Below are positions 51,924 through 60,620 of a DNA stretch of 64,000 nt, piece by piece (within the stretch, counting starts at the first letter, position 1; every line of letters begins with the position of its first letter). The notes beneath the pieces are model-generated. The model was given only the letters and a program-made list of their open reading frames with translations. It was not told where the DNA came from and made no database searches. A program made the translations under genes and the position numbers. Source of the DNA: OLB11 sp041392835 (GTDB lineage Bacteria > Bacteroidota > Bacteroidia > Chitinophagales > Chitinophagaceae); the NCBI GenBank assembly GCA_041392835.1, contig JAWKLF010000002.1, positions 372,001-436,000 of the forward strand, written 5' to 3'.

Positions 51924-52514
51924 CTATTCTCTTTTTTTGGCAGCCATATAGGCCATTTTAAATATGGTAGGATTGCTTAAACCCGCTTTTTCTTTAGCAA
52001 AATCATCGCTAACATTCAATTCTAATAAACCTTTGTAATAAAGATATAGCGAAGCTAATTCCATCAAAGCTTGCTTTTGATTATGATTTTCATGCAAAAC
52101 AACTTGTTCAAAATCTTTGATATTTTTTCTAAGATTTTTAATTTGTTGAACATAGCTCAATGGTCTAACTTCTTCTGCGCTAAAACAAGAATCATCGTCG
52201 GCTATTAAATAGCTAAGTTGCAACGAACAAGCCGAAAATACTATTGGCTTCTGACCTAAATCGATAATATGTGGCGCTTCTTCTTTGCCCAAAAGCTTAT
52301 TTGAAACCAAAAGCTGTACCTGCTCACCGCTTTGTCCACTATACCGAAGTAAATCATTAAATGCCGAAAATGTAAATAATAAAGATGTTTGCAAAAGTTC
52401 ATCATGAATTCTGCATATTACGTTTAGACTAACCAAATCGCTATCATCAAAAATAATTCTGCTGGCGCTAAAAGCATCTACCGTAAAATCTGTTTGTACA
52501 AATGTTTTTTTCAT
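51924..52514 (-). CDS. hypothetical protein, 196 aa
   Basis: Soluble protein of unknown family. Start placed at the ATG at 52514 (MKKTFVQTDFTVD); the frame is open up to 52601 but the extra part overlaps the region of the divergent regulator's promoter. The sequence is mixed alpha/beta with LLRYSGQSGEQVQLLVSN and a helical C-terminus rich in Lys and Glu. Divergent from the WYL-domain regulator, 101 bases apart, so it may be a target of that regulator (inference). Confidence 0.65.
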   Translation of the reverse strand: MKKTFVQTDFTVDAFSASRIIFDDSDLVSLNVICRIHDELLQTSLLFTFSAFNDLLRYSGQSGEQVQLLVSNKLLGKEEAPHIIDLGQKPIVFSACSLQLSYLIADDDSCFSAEEVRPLSYVQQIKNLRKNIKDFEQVVLHENHNQKQALMELASLYLYYKGLLELNVSDDFAKEKAGLSNPTIFKMAYMAAKKRE

Positions 52515-52579
52515 GTCTATTGTATTTAGAATACAAAGATTTAGTAGTGCCTGCGCATTGAGTTTGCGTATTGAATCCT

Positions 52580-52587
52580 TATTTTTG
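52580..52587 (+). promoter_or_regulatory. -7 promoter element of the WYL regulator gene
   Basis: TATTTTTG, exact consensus, 28 bases before the ATG at 52616. Confidence 0.5.
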
Positions 52588-52615
52588 TCTATCCATTCCA
52601 TTTAATACTAAGACG

Positions 52616-53638
52616 ATGAAAAACAAGAATGCTTTAACCAGATACCGATTAATTGACAATTTGATGACAAACAAGCAGCGTAAGCCACCAACTTTGAAAG
52701 AAATAGTGGATTATATATCAGAAAAACTTAATATTCCCGTATCCGAATCGAGCGTTCAAAAGGATATATATGCTATGCGCTATGATTCTTCTTTGGGATT
52801 TTTGGCTCCTATAGAATTTGACAGATTTGCCAGAGGCTATATTTATACAGACCAAGAATACTCAATAAATAAAATTCCTGTATCTGCCGAAGATTTACAA
52901 GGCTTGGAGCTGGCTGTAGATATTTTAGAACAATTCAAAGATATTCCTGCTATCAAAATGTTTGAAGACAGTATCAACAAATTGGCCTTAGCAGTCAAAT
53001 TTAATCGTGAATCGGCCATGCGTTCAAACATCGTAATGCTGGATAGACCCAAACGATATGTAGGCATAGAATTTATGGCTGATATTGTAGATGCTATTCG
53101 TAATAAAAATATAATCAGTATATCCTATCAACCTTTTGGCAAAAAAGAACCAAAAAAACATACCGTACATCCCTATTTTATCAAAGAGTACCAAAACAGA
53201 ATGTACTTAATAGGCAAAGATATACATGCTACCAAAGCCTCTAAATTTCTTACCTTTTCGTTTGATAGAATAAAAGATGCAATAAAAATGCACTCCACAT
53301 TTGATGAAGAACATTTTGACAAAGAGCTTTACTATAGTAATACCATTGGGGTATCATATAGCGATAATAAACCTGAAAAATTAATACTGAGATTTGTACC
53401 AGAACAAGCAAATTATATTCAATCTCAACCAATACACACCACTCAAAAAATTATTAAGAATACAAAAAATGCCTTTGTTATATCTATTGAAGTTATTATC
53501 AATTATGAACTCATGACCTTATTGAATAGTTTTGGTGAAAAATTAATTGTAGAGAAACCCATTCATTTGGCAGAGAAAATGAAAAAGACTGCACAAACTA
53601 TGCTATCTAATTACAAATCTGTAATCCCTAAAAATTAA
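52616..53638 (+). CDS. WYL-domain transcriptional regulator
   Basis: About 340 aa from the ATG at 52616 (MKNKNALTRYRLIDN); a longer reading from 52571 would run through the promoter element. N-terminal winged helix (about 1-65, IVDYISEKLNIPVSESSVQKD split), a linker (DLQGLELAVDILEQF), then the WYL domain (about 150-230, ISISYQPFGKKEPKKHTVHPYF, with YLIG) and the WCX C-terminal part. WYL proteins bind nucleic-acid or nucleotide ligands and often act in DNA-damage or defence control. No defence genes are adjacent. Confidence 0.9.
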   Translation: MKNKNALTRYRLIDNLMTNKQRKPPTLKEIVDYISEKLNIPVSESSVQKDIYAMRYDSSLGFLAPIEFDRFARGYIYTDQEYSINKIPVSAEDLQGLELAVDILEQFKDIPAIKMFEDSINKLALAVKFNRESAMRSNIVMLDRPKRYVGIEFMADIVDAIRNKNIISISYQPFGKKEPKKHTVHPYFIKEYQNRMYLIGKDIHATKASKFLTFSFDRIKDAIKMHSTFDEEHFDKELYYSNTIGVSYSDNKPEKLILRFVPEQANYIQSQPIHTTQKIIKNTKNAFVISIEVIINYELMTLLNSFGEKLIVEKPIHLAEKMKKTAQTMLSNYKSVIPKN

Positions 53639-53677
53639 TTCGATTACGTACCTTTATACACTATCAAAAAACGAGTC

Positions 53678-55138
53678 ATGATAAGCGAAAAAGATTTTTC
53701 TGATATTAAAAATTATATTGGCGGTGAATTAAAAGAACCTATACAAGGCCAATTTATAGACAACATAAACCCAGCTACTGGAGAAATATATGGCCGCATA
53801 CCCTCTAGCACTCAAGCCGATATAGACCAAGCAGTTCTTGCTGCACAAGCCGCTTTTCCTGCTTGGAGTGTAAGCCCTTTAGAAGAGCGTTTTATGATAC
53901 TCAATAAAATTGCAAACCTTATAGACCAATATCATGAAATCATGGCTTTGGCCGAAACAACTGATAATGGAAAGCCTCTTTGGCTAAGCAAGCGAGTAGA
54001 TATACCGAGAGCTTCGAGCAATTTTCGATTTTTTGCAACTGCCATCATGCATTATGCTAGCGAAAGCCATAGCATGGAAGACCAGGCTATTAACTTTACA
54101 CTTCGTCAGCCACTTGGTGTTGTAGCTTGTATATCGCCTTGGAATTTGCCTATATATTTATTTACTTGGAAAATAGCTCCCGCACTTGCAGCCGGAAACT
54201 GTGTGATAGCAAAACCCAGCGAAGTGACACCGCTAACTGCTTTTTTACTTAGTAAAATATGTATAGAAGCTGGCTTGCCAAAAGGTGTTTTAAATATTAT
54301 ACATGGGCAAGGAGAAGGATGCGGTACTGCTATGGTAGCTCATCCCGATATTAAGGCTATCTCTTTTACGGGTAGCACTAGGGCTGGAGCTCATATAGCT
54401 GCAATAGCTGCACCAAAGTTTAAGAAACTATCGCTTGAGTTGGGTGGCAAAAACCCAACCATCATTTTTGAAGATTGCCATTGGGAAAAAATGATGAAAA
54501 CAGTAGTACAAAGTTCCTTTGCCAACCAAGGTCAAATATGTCTTTGTGGAAGTAGAATACTGATTCAAAAATCTATTTATGAAAAATTTAAAAATGAATT
54601 TATAGAACGAGTAGAAAAACTACACGTTGGCGACCCACTAGAAGAGCAAAGTAAGCAAGGTGCTGTAGTAAGCAAATTACACTTTGACAAGGTCATGCAA
54701 TGTATACAAAATGCAAAAGATGAAGGTGGCACCATACTTAGTGGTGGCAAAGCTATACAGCCCGATGGTAGATGTAAAAATGGTTTATTTATTTTGCCTA
54801 CCATTATTGAAAATTTGGGACCACAATGCAAAACCAATTTAGAAGAAATATTTGGACCAGTAGTAACCTTGCAAGCTTTTGAAACAGAAGAAGAAGCCTT
54901 ATCACTTGCTAACTGCACAGACTATGGATTGGCTTCCAGTATTTGGACACAAGATATTAGCAGGGCTAACCTATTGGCCAACAAACTGCAAGCTGGTATA
55001 GTTTGGGTCAATTGTTGGCTTCGTAGAGATTTACGAACTCCATTTGGTGGTGTAAAAAATAGTGGTGTAGGTAGAGAAGGTGGTTGGGATGCCTTACGCT
55101 TCTTTACAGATGCCAAAAATGTATGTATAGAATATTAA
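53678..55138 (+). CDS. aldehyde dehydrogenase (NAD(P)+-dependent)
   Basis: 486-aa cytosolic enzyme oxidising an aldehyde to its acid. Family landmarks are the ISPWNLPIYLFTWKIAPALA region, KPSEVTPLTA, FTGSTRAG, the catalytic Glu in LELGGKNP and the nucleophilic Cys in GQICLCG, with IFGPVV and TPFGGVKNSGVGREGG near the C-terminus. Resembles 2-hydroxymuconic-semialdehyde / betaine-aldehyde-type enzymes; the substrate is not decidable. TACCTTTA, close to the -7 consensus, is about 21 bases upstream. Confidence 0.93.
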   Translation: MISEKDFSDIKNYIGGELKEPIQGQFIDNINPATGEIYGRIPSSTQADIDQAVLAAQAAFPAWSVSPLEERFMILNKIANLIDQYHEIMALAETTDNGKPLWLSKRVDIPRASSNFRFFATAIMHYASESHSMEDQAINFTLRQPLGVVACISPWNLPIYLFTWKIAPALAAGNCVIAKPSEVTPLTAFLLSKICIEAGLPKGVLNIIHGQGEGCGTAMVAHPDIKAISFTGSTRAGAHIAAIAAPKFKKLSLELGGKNPTIIFEDCHWEKMMKTVVQSSFANQGQICLCGSRILIQKSIYEKFKNEFIERVEKLHVGDPLEEQSKQGAVVSKLHFDKVMQCIQNAKDEGGTILSGGKAIQPDGRCKNGLFILPTIIENLGPQCKTNLEEIFGPVVTLQAFETEEEALSLANCTDYGLASSIWTQDISRANLLANKLQAGIVWVNCWLRRDLRTPFGGVKNSGVGREGGWDALRFFTDAKNVCIEY

Positions 55139-55160
55139 TAATATTTATTGCTTATACTTA

Positions 55161-55910
55161 CTATCCGCCAAAAACTTTTCTCAATAAATCTGTAACACGT
55201 GCAGCAGGATTTTGACGAATATTTTGTTCCTCTTGTGCCACCGTTGTAAACAAACCACTAAGTGCTCTTTCGGTTACATAGCCTGTTAAGTCTGGATTTA
55301 TTTTTTGCTTGCTTATAGGCAATGCATTATAAGTAGAAAATACGGTTCTCCAATATTTGGTAGCGTTTACTTTATCTAATGATTTTTGAATAACGGGTCT
55401 AAAAGCTTGTGTAAGTGCGTTGGTGGTAGTGCGCTGTAAGAAATTAGTTGCTGCATTATTTCCACCTTTCAAAATATTCATTCCATCTTGTATATTCATG
55501 CTCAAAATAGCATTTACAAATATTGGAACTGCTTTGCCAGCTGCATCTTCTGCTGCTCTATTTAAACTTAGTATAAGCTGATCGCATTGCTTACCAAAAC
55601 CAAATTGTCTTAAGGTAGCTTCTACTTTTTTTACTTCTTGTGGCAAAGCTATACGTATCAACTGATTTCCAAAATAGCCATTTTGGCGATTTAGTTTTTG
55701 TGATGCATTTTGAGTACCTATTTTTAAAGCTTCTTTGAGTCCGCTTACAACTTCAGAATTGTTTAAGTTTTTAATATTGCCAGTATTTCCCTTGCCACCA
55801 CCCAACAGTGTATTGGCTTGATTAATTAAATTTTGTAGAGTTTGTGCTTTTGACTCTTGTGAAAACAAAAGTGATACACATGCAGTAGTTAGAATAAGTA
55901 GTTTTTTCAT
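55161..55910 (-). CDS. DUF4197 family exported protein
   Basis: 249 aa from the ATG at 55910, chosen for its clean signal peptide (cleavage after ESKAQ). A frame open to 55967 has no signal. The mature protein matches DUF4197: GLKEALKIGTQNASQKLN, YFGNQLIRIALP, LNRAAEDAAGKAVPIF, TALTQAFRP, VTERALSGLF. Predominantly helical, periplasmic. Function unknown. Driven by an exact -7 element 12 bases upstream. Confidence 0.88.
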   Translation of the reverse strand: MKKLLILTTACVSLLFSQESKAQTLQNLINQANTLLGGGKGNTGNIKNLNNSEVVSGLKEALKIGTQNASQKLNRQNGYFGNQLIRIALPQEVKKVEATLRQFGFGKQCDQLILSLNRAAEDAAGKAVPIFVNAILSMNIQDGMNILKGGNNAATNFLQRTTTNALTQAFRPVIQKSLDKVNATKYWRTVFSTYNALPISKQKINPDLTGYVTERALSGLFTTVAQEEQNIRQNPAARVTDLLRKVFGG

Positions 55911-55922
55911 CGTTCTTTTTTT

Positions 55923-55930
55923 CAAATATA
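55923..55930 (-). promoter_or_regulatory. -7 promoter element of the DUF4197 gene
   Basis: TATATTTG on the minus strand, exact consensus, 12 bases before the ATG; supports the start at 55910. Confidence 0.65.
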
Positions 55931-55998
55931 AAGACCTTAAAAAGATATAATAGTTAAACGTAAACAAAAAAATAGTAGTTTAGCTATTAAAAAAAATT

Positions 55999-56496
55999 AT
56001 GAAAACGCTTTTATTAGTAAGACATGCCAAGTCCGATTGGGGCTCCTTGACACAAGCAGATATAGAAAGACCCTTGAATACTAGAGGTATCAAAAATGCG
56101 CATGACATGGGAAGCCGATTGCTAAAAAGAAAAATAGAAATAGATTGCATAGTAGCCTCTAATGCTAAAAGAACTACACAAACAGCCCATATTATAGCAT
56201 CCGAAATTCATTATCCACAAGAACAAATACAATTTTACAATGCGCTCTATCATGCCCCACAACAATGTTTGCTCGATACCGTTTTAACGTTGAATTCAAA
56301 TTGGAACACGGTAATGCTTGTGGGTCACAACAATGGTATAACCGATTTTGTGAATTCCTTTGGCTTTTTTGTAACAGACAATATGCCAACGTGTAGTATG
56401 GCTTGCTTATCTATAGCATGTGAACATTGGTACGACTTTGCAAATGCAGCAAAGACATTATTATTTTTTGATTATCCCAAAAGAATGGATGCCTAA
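55999..56496 (+). CDS. SixA-like histidine phosphatase
   Basis: 165-aa histidine-phosphatase-superfamily protein with the RHG-type motif at the N-terminus (LLVRHAKSDW, catalytic His9), RPLNTRG, SNAKRTTQTA, and the second His in LVGHNNGI. Size and motifs match SixA, which dephosphorylates phosphohistidine in Hpt domains or the PTS protein NPr. No Hpt protein is nearby, so the target is open. Convergent with the CBS-domain gene, 18 bases apart. Confidence 0.9.
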   Translation: MKTLLLVRHAKSDWGSLTQADIERPLNTRGIKNAHDMGSRLLKRKIEIDCIVASNAKRTTQTAHIIASEIHYPQEQIQFYNALYHAPQQCLLDTVLTLNSNWNTVMLVGHNNGITDFVNSFGFFVTDNMPTCSMACLSIACEHWYDFANAAKTLLFFDYPKRMDA

Positions 56497-56514
56497 ATAA
56501 ACACACATGCTTAG

Positions 56515-57177
56515 CTATATACTTATATAGTGCATGAGCATGTCATAGTTTGATTTAATGTTTTTGTCTTGATCATCTGAGGCATATATTTCTGCTACAT
56601 GATATTCGTAGCGTTCAAAAGTTGCCGCTAGTGCTTGCGTTTCGTTTTGATTGGTTTTGATGGTAACTTGTAACATGCCTGTTTCTTTAATAGTTTTAAT
56701 AAAAGAGCTAAGAATGGTTACATTATTGCTTTCGCAAATGCGCGCTATTTCGGATAGGCTATAGTTTTTTTGCTCTATTTCCAATACAAGTATAGCACCT
56801 TGCTCGTGGGTTGCGTTATTATCTATTAGATAGGCAAACAATCCTTCTTTGGTAATAGTGCCCATAAAATGATTTTGAGAATCCACAACGGGCAACACAC
56901 TAAGATTGAAATCGCTCACTGTTTTAAGCGCTTCGTAAGGATGGCTTTGTGCTTGTATAGCTGGCCTAAATGTAAGGAATTCGGCATAAGAAAGTGGCTG
57001 TTCAGGCGTATCCCAATCCATTATATCTTCTTCTGAAATAAGGGCTATGTAATCGTCTTTGTGTACCAATGGCAAATGACTTACTTGATACTCGCTCATC
57101 AAGCGCAAGGCTCTTTCGCCAGAGTCTTGGTAGGACAATTGAGGTAATTCGATAGATAGTAACAGCTGAATAGACAT
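56515..57177 (-). CDS. CBS-domain protein
   Basis: 220 aa: two CBS motifs in the first 130 residues (LMSEYQVSHLPLVHKDDYIALISEE split, and VSDFNLSVLPVVDSQNHFMG), then a C-terminal ACT-like part (about 135-200). Soluble; CBS pairs sense adenosyl ligands and here would regulate an unknown partner. No catalytic domain. It lies 37 bases downstream of the alpha/beta hydrolase gene, same direction, probably co-transcribed. Confidence 0.9.
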   Translation of the reverse strand: MSIQLLLSIELPQLSYQDSGERALRLMSEYQVSHLPLVHKDDYIALISEEDIMDWDTPEQPLSYAEFLTFRPAIQAQSHPYEALKTVSDFNLSVLPVVDSQNHFMGTITKEGLFAYLIDNNATHEQGAILVLEIEQKNYSLSEIARICESNNVTILSSFIKTIKETGMLQVTIKTNQNETQALAATFERYEYHVAEIYASDDQDKNIKSNYDMLMHYISI

Positions 57178-57214
57178 GGCATTAAGGTTTCGTATTCTTT
57201 TTGAATTCTACTTC

Positions 57215-57976
57215 TTAAGACGAATATTTGCTCAAAAAGTTGTTTAAGAGTACGTTAAACTCATCAGGCACTTCCATCATGGGAGCATGGCCACATTTAT
57301 CTATCCAATGCAATTCGGAATTGGGCAAAAGTTTTTCAAATTCATGCGCTACCATAGGAGGTGTGATAGTATCATTTTTCCCCCATATCAGACACACAGG
57401 CATATGAAGATTTTGTAATTCTTCGCCTAAATGGTGTCGTATAGCAGATTTGGCTAAGTAAATAATTTTTACGGCTTTCAATCTGTTGTTTACTATATTA
57501 TATACTTCATCTACTAATTCATCTGTGGCTGATGCCGGATTATAAAACGTAAGTTCTACTTTTTTTCGTATATAATCTTTATCGCCACGCTTAGGGTAAG
57601 TTTCGCCCATACCATTTTCAAATAGCCCTGAGCTGCCTGTTAGCGTTATAGTCTTTACTCGCTCTGGGTGCTTGAGAGCATAAACTAAAGCAATATGACC
57701 TCCTAGCGAATTGCCTAATAAATGCACATTGTTTAAATTTTTTGCTTCTATAAATTTGGAAACATGATTGGCCAAACCCGAAACGGAAGTGTCAAAATTG
57801 GTTAGGTCGTACAAGGGAAGCATGGGAATAAAAACAGTATATTTTGATTTGAATCCATCTATCAAGTCTTTGAAGTTGCTCAAAGCACCAAACAAACCAT
57901 GAAGCAATACTAAATTTTCGCCACTACCTTCTTGCACATACTTAAATTTTCCGCTTTGTTTTATTTCGTACTGCAT
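57215..57976 (-). CDS. alpha/beta hydrolase
   Basis: 253-aa soluble hydrolase. Oxyanion-hole HGLFG (near 26), nucleophile elbow GNSLGG (Ser near 89), acid in the KNDTITP region and catalytic His in CGHAPMMEVP. The family includes esterases and C-C hydrolases of the MhpC type; the substrate is not decidable. Upstream of the CBS gene. Confidence 0.92.
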   Translation of the reverse strand: MQYEIKQSGKFKYVQEGSGENLVLLHGLFGALSNFKDLIDGFKSKYTVFIPMLPLYDLTNFDTSVSGLANHVSKFIEAKNLNNVHLLGNSLGGHIALVYALKHPERVKTITLTGSSGLFENGMGETYPKRGDKDYIRKKVELTFYNPASATDELVDEVYNIVNNRLKAVKIIYLAKSAIRHHLGEELQNLHMPVCLIWGKNDTITPPMVAHEFEKLLPNSELHWIDKCGHAPMMEVPDEFNVLLNNFLSKYSS

Positions 57977-58101
57977 AATACTATTTTAGTGGTGCTAAAA
58001 TAATGGATTAATATTAATAATCCAATGTTATTATTCCGATTTAGAAAATCGTAATGCCATTTGATTTGGACACCTGAATCGTAGATGAAACTTTTTGTGG
58101 G

Positions 58102-58109
58102 TATATTTG
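58102..58109 (+). promoter_or_regulatory. -7 promoter element of the FkbM gene
   Basis: TATATTTG, exact consensus, 37 bases before the ATG at 58147. Confidence 0.6.
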
Positions 58110-58146
58110 ATTAATAAAAAAACGAATTCAACGTTTACAATATAAT

Positions 58147-58863
58147 ATGATAGGGTTAATAAAAAAAGTTTTTAAATCATTACCAATTGCATTTACAAAA
58201 AATCAGCAGTATGATAAACAAACAAAATCTGTATTAAAAAAAGTTTGTCGTCTGCAGAGCAATTGCATAGATGTAGGGTGCCACAAAGGGGAAATATTAG
58301 ATATTTTTATTCAATACGCGCCCCTTGGCAAACACTATGGGTTTGAGCCCATCCCGACCTTGTTTGAAAATTTGCTAAAAAAATACAAAGGCTCTACATC
58401 TAATATATACAATATAGCTTTAAGCAATGCTATCGGCAAAGCTACTTTTAACTATGTCGTTTCTAATCCTGCCTATAGTGGTCTTATCAAAAGAAAGTAT
58501 GATAATAGAAATGAAATAGATCAGGAAATAATGGTAGAAACCAATCGATTAGATACTATAATACCGTTGGACCTTCCTATTGATGTTATTAAGATTGATG
58601 TGGAGGGAGGCGAATTATTAGTATTGGAAGGTGCTATGCAGACTATCAAAAAATATAAGCCCATTATTATTTTTGAACATGGAAAGGGCGCATCAGAATT
58701 TTATGATTCTACACCCGAAAAGGTTTTTAACTTTTTTGCAAATTGCGAAATGAAAATTTCAACTATGAAAAATTGGTTGCATCAAAAGCCCGCGTTTACA
58801 TTGCATGAGTTTCAATATCAATTCAATAATAAAGTCAATTATTATTTTATAGCCCATCCGTAG
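58147..58863 (+). CDS. FkbM-family SAM-dependent methyltransferase
   Basis: 238 aa. SAM-binding motif I is CIDVGCHKGEILDIF (near 38-52), with FEPIPTLFENL, IKIDVEGGELLVLEGA (motif typical of FkbM) and IIFEHGKGASEF. Such enzymes O-methylate sugars or polyketides and are often found in surface-glycan islands. No glycan genes are adjacent on this side. The gene is very AT-rich and its stop is directly followed by a decayed transposase, which suggests arrival by transfer (inference). Confidence 0.88.
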   Translation: MIGLIKKVFKSLPIAFTKNQQYDKQTKSVLKKVCRLQSNCIDVGCHKGEILDIFIQYAPLGKHYGFEPIPTLFENLLKKYKGSTSNIYNIALSNAIGKATFNYVVSNPAYSGLIKRKYDNRNEIDQEIMVETNRLDTIIPLDLPIDVIKIDVEGGELLVLEGAMQTIKKYKPIIIFEHGKGASEFYDSTPEKVFNFFANCEMKISTMKNWLHQKPAFTLHEFQYQFNNKVNYYFIAHP

Positions 58864-58864
58864 T

Positions 58865-59130
58865 GTTTACAGTAAAAATAGAGTATGTGATTATCGTGGA
58901 ATGAGCATTGATGCAAACTCTGAAATATTGATTCAGTATGTGGAGAAGCACTTCCCTTATCACACAGTTCATGTTACTTATGAAGCATGTTGTTGAGGTT
59001 TTTTTCAGATCGTTCTTTTCTCAATTTAGGTTGGCAGCTCGTGGTAATAAATCCAGCTGATATAACTATGAACAATAAACAATATATCAAAAGACCAATA
59101 AGATAGACAGCCGTTAATTATTCGAACTAT
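58865..59130 (+). pseudogene. IS110-type transposase remnant
   Basis: Two frames joined give a recognisable transposase middle. First frame: RGMSIDANSE, then ILIQYVEKHFPYHTVHVTYE and ACC, stop at 58994. Second frame from about 59005: SDRSFLNLGWQLVVINPADI, then NNKQYIK, ending at TAG 59104. The pattern (YEAxxxGF, VVNPADI, NKQxxxKTDxxD) is that of IS110-family DEDD transposases. Both the N-terminal catalytic Asp region and the C-terminal half are missing, so it is dead. No terminal repeats found. Confidence 0.55.
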
Positions 59131-59439
59131 TTTTTCCACACCGTGTCTTCTTCTCAGGATTATGCTGTTCGATTACCGATTGCTAATTGGAAAAACATTA
59201 ACTTTTAAACCCCAATTATGCAATACTATTCACTAATGGCATATTTGGGGTTCAACATTTATCAAAATCTATTTTTATCAATTGTATCAGTTGCCCCAAA
59301 CTTTCCCATGGCAATGCAAACTATTATTTATTTAATGTTCACGTTCAAGATTGGTGGTTTAATACAGCAGTGCTCAGAGACAGTTACACTGCGAGGAACT
59401 ATAATATAAGAAAATCAACACTCTCAGGCTACACCAACG
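59131..59439. other. intergenic region with unassigned open frame
   Basis: Between the transposase remnant and recA. One plus-strand frame is open from 59202 to 59477 (about 92 codons, containing VHVQDWWFNTAVLRDSYTA). It overlaps the 3' end of recA and lacks a convincing start or promoter. It may be debris of the same insertion or a gene fragment; I would not call it a gene. Confidence 0.35.
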
Positions 59440-60447
59440 TTAGGCTAAAGCCACAGCTATTTTTTCTTTTATTTTAGCTTCAATTTCTGCTGTCATTTCT
59501 GGATTATCTTGCAATAATTCTTTTACGGCATCTCTACCTTGACCCAATTTATTGCTGTCGTAGCTATACCACGAACCGCTTTTCTGAATAATATTGTGTT
59601 CTACGCCTAAATCTATGATTTCGCCCACTTTGCTTATGCCTTCGCCAAACACTATATCAAACTCTGTTTGTCTAAATGGTGGTGCCACTTTGTTTTTTAT
59701 AACTTTGACACGTACTTTATTACCCACAGCCACATCGCCATCTTTTATTTGGCTTACTCTTCGTATATCCAAGCGAACAGAAGCATAAAACTTCAATGCA
59801 TTACCTCCGGTTGTGGTTTCGGGGTTGCCAAACATAACGCCTATTTTTTCGCGAAGTTGATTGATAAAAATACAACAACAACCTGTGCGTGATATAGTAG
59901 CTGTTAGTTTTCTAAGTGCCTGACTCATCAAACGAGCTTGTAAGCCCATTTTGCTATCGCCCATTTCGCCCTCCAATTCTCCCTTGGGTACTAAAGCAGC
60001 TACAGAATCTATAACTACTAAGTCTACTGCTCCAGACGAAATTAATCGGTCTGCTATTTCTAAGGCTTGCTCGCCATAGTCGGGTTGCGATATTAAAAGA
60101 TTATCTATATCCACTCCGAGTTTTTTGGCATAAGCCGCATCAAAGGCATGCTCTGCATCTATAAAGGCACATATACCACCTTTTTTTTGCGCTTCTGCTA
60201 TGGCATGTGTAGCTACAGTAGTTTTACCAGAAGATTCTGGTCCGTATATTTCAATAACGCGCCCACGCGGAAAACCACCTATGCCCAACGCAATGTCTAA
60301 ACCCAATGAGCCAGTAGAAATGCTATCCATGACAATTACTTCTTTATCGCCAAGCTTCATGACAGAGCCTTTTCCAAAGTCTTTGTCAATTTTTTCCATT
60401 GTTAGTTTTAATGCCTTTTGTTTTTCGTTGTCTACTGTATTTGCCAT
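59440..60447 (-). CDS. recA: recombinase RecA
   Basis: 335-aa recombinase and SOS co-protease. Walker A GPESSGKT (69-76), Walker B LVVIDSVAAL, FINQLREKIGVMFGNPETTTGGNAL (L2 region, split) and the KVRVKVIKNKVAPPF segment are all intact. The protein is a little shorter than most, with a short C-terminal tail (IKEKIAVALA). The promoter lies about 105 bases upstream, giving one of the longer leaders in this window. Confidence 0.98.
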   Translation of the reverse strand: MANTVDNEKQKALKLTMEKIDKDFGKGSVMKLGDKEVIVMDSISTGSLGLDIALGIGGFPRGRVIEIYGPESSGKTTVATHAIAEAQKKGGICAFIDAEHAFDAAYAKKLGVDIDNLLISQPDYGEQALEIADRLISSGAVDLVVIDSVAALVPKGELEGEMGDSKMGLQARLMSQALRKLTATISRTGCCCIFINQLREKIGVMFGNPETTTGGNALKFYASVRLDIRRVSQIKDGDVAVGNKVRVKVIKNKVAPPFRQTEFDIVFGEGISKVGEIIDLGVEHNIIQKSGSWYSYDSNKLGQGRDAVKELLQDNPEMTAEIEAKIKEKIAVALA

Positions 60448-60551
60448 GATTGTTTTATTAAAAAATGTTTATGTATGTAAAAGTATAAATTAAATAGAAT
60501 ACGTGTCTATGTGTGAATAAGTTTTTGAGTTCTTAATTCTTGTAACTGATG

Positions 60552-60559
60552 CAAAGATA
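60552..60559 (-). promoter_or_regulatory. -7 promoter element of recA
   Basis: TATCTTTG on the minus strand, exact consensus, 104 bases before the recA ATG. No clear LexA-type palindrome was found beside it. Confidence 0.6.
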
Positions 60560-60620
60560 AATGACTCAGTACGCAAGGAGTTTGCGCAATCAAAAAAATA
60601 TATATAACAGTTCAAAAGAA

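Noticed and set aside
58005..58023. Weak inverted repeat GGATTA/TAATCC upstream of the FkbM gene
   Set aside because: Six-base stem with a seven-base AT loop is expected by chance in such AT-rich DNA.
59218..59409. 63-aa ORF beside recA
   Set aside because: No promoter, no recognisable domain, and another frame is open over the same stretch; likely insertion debris.
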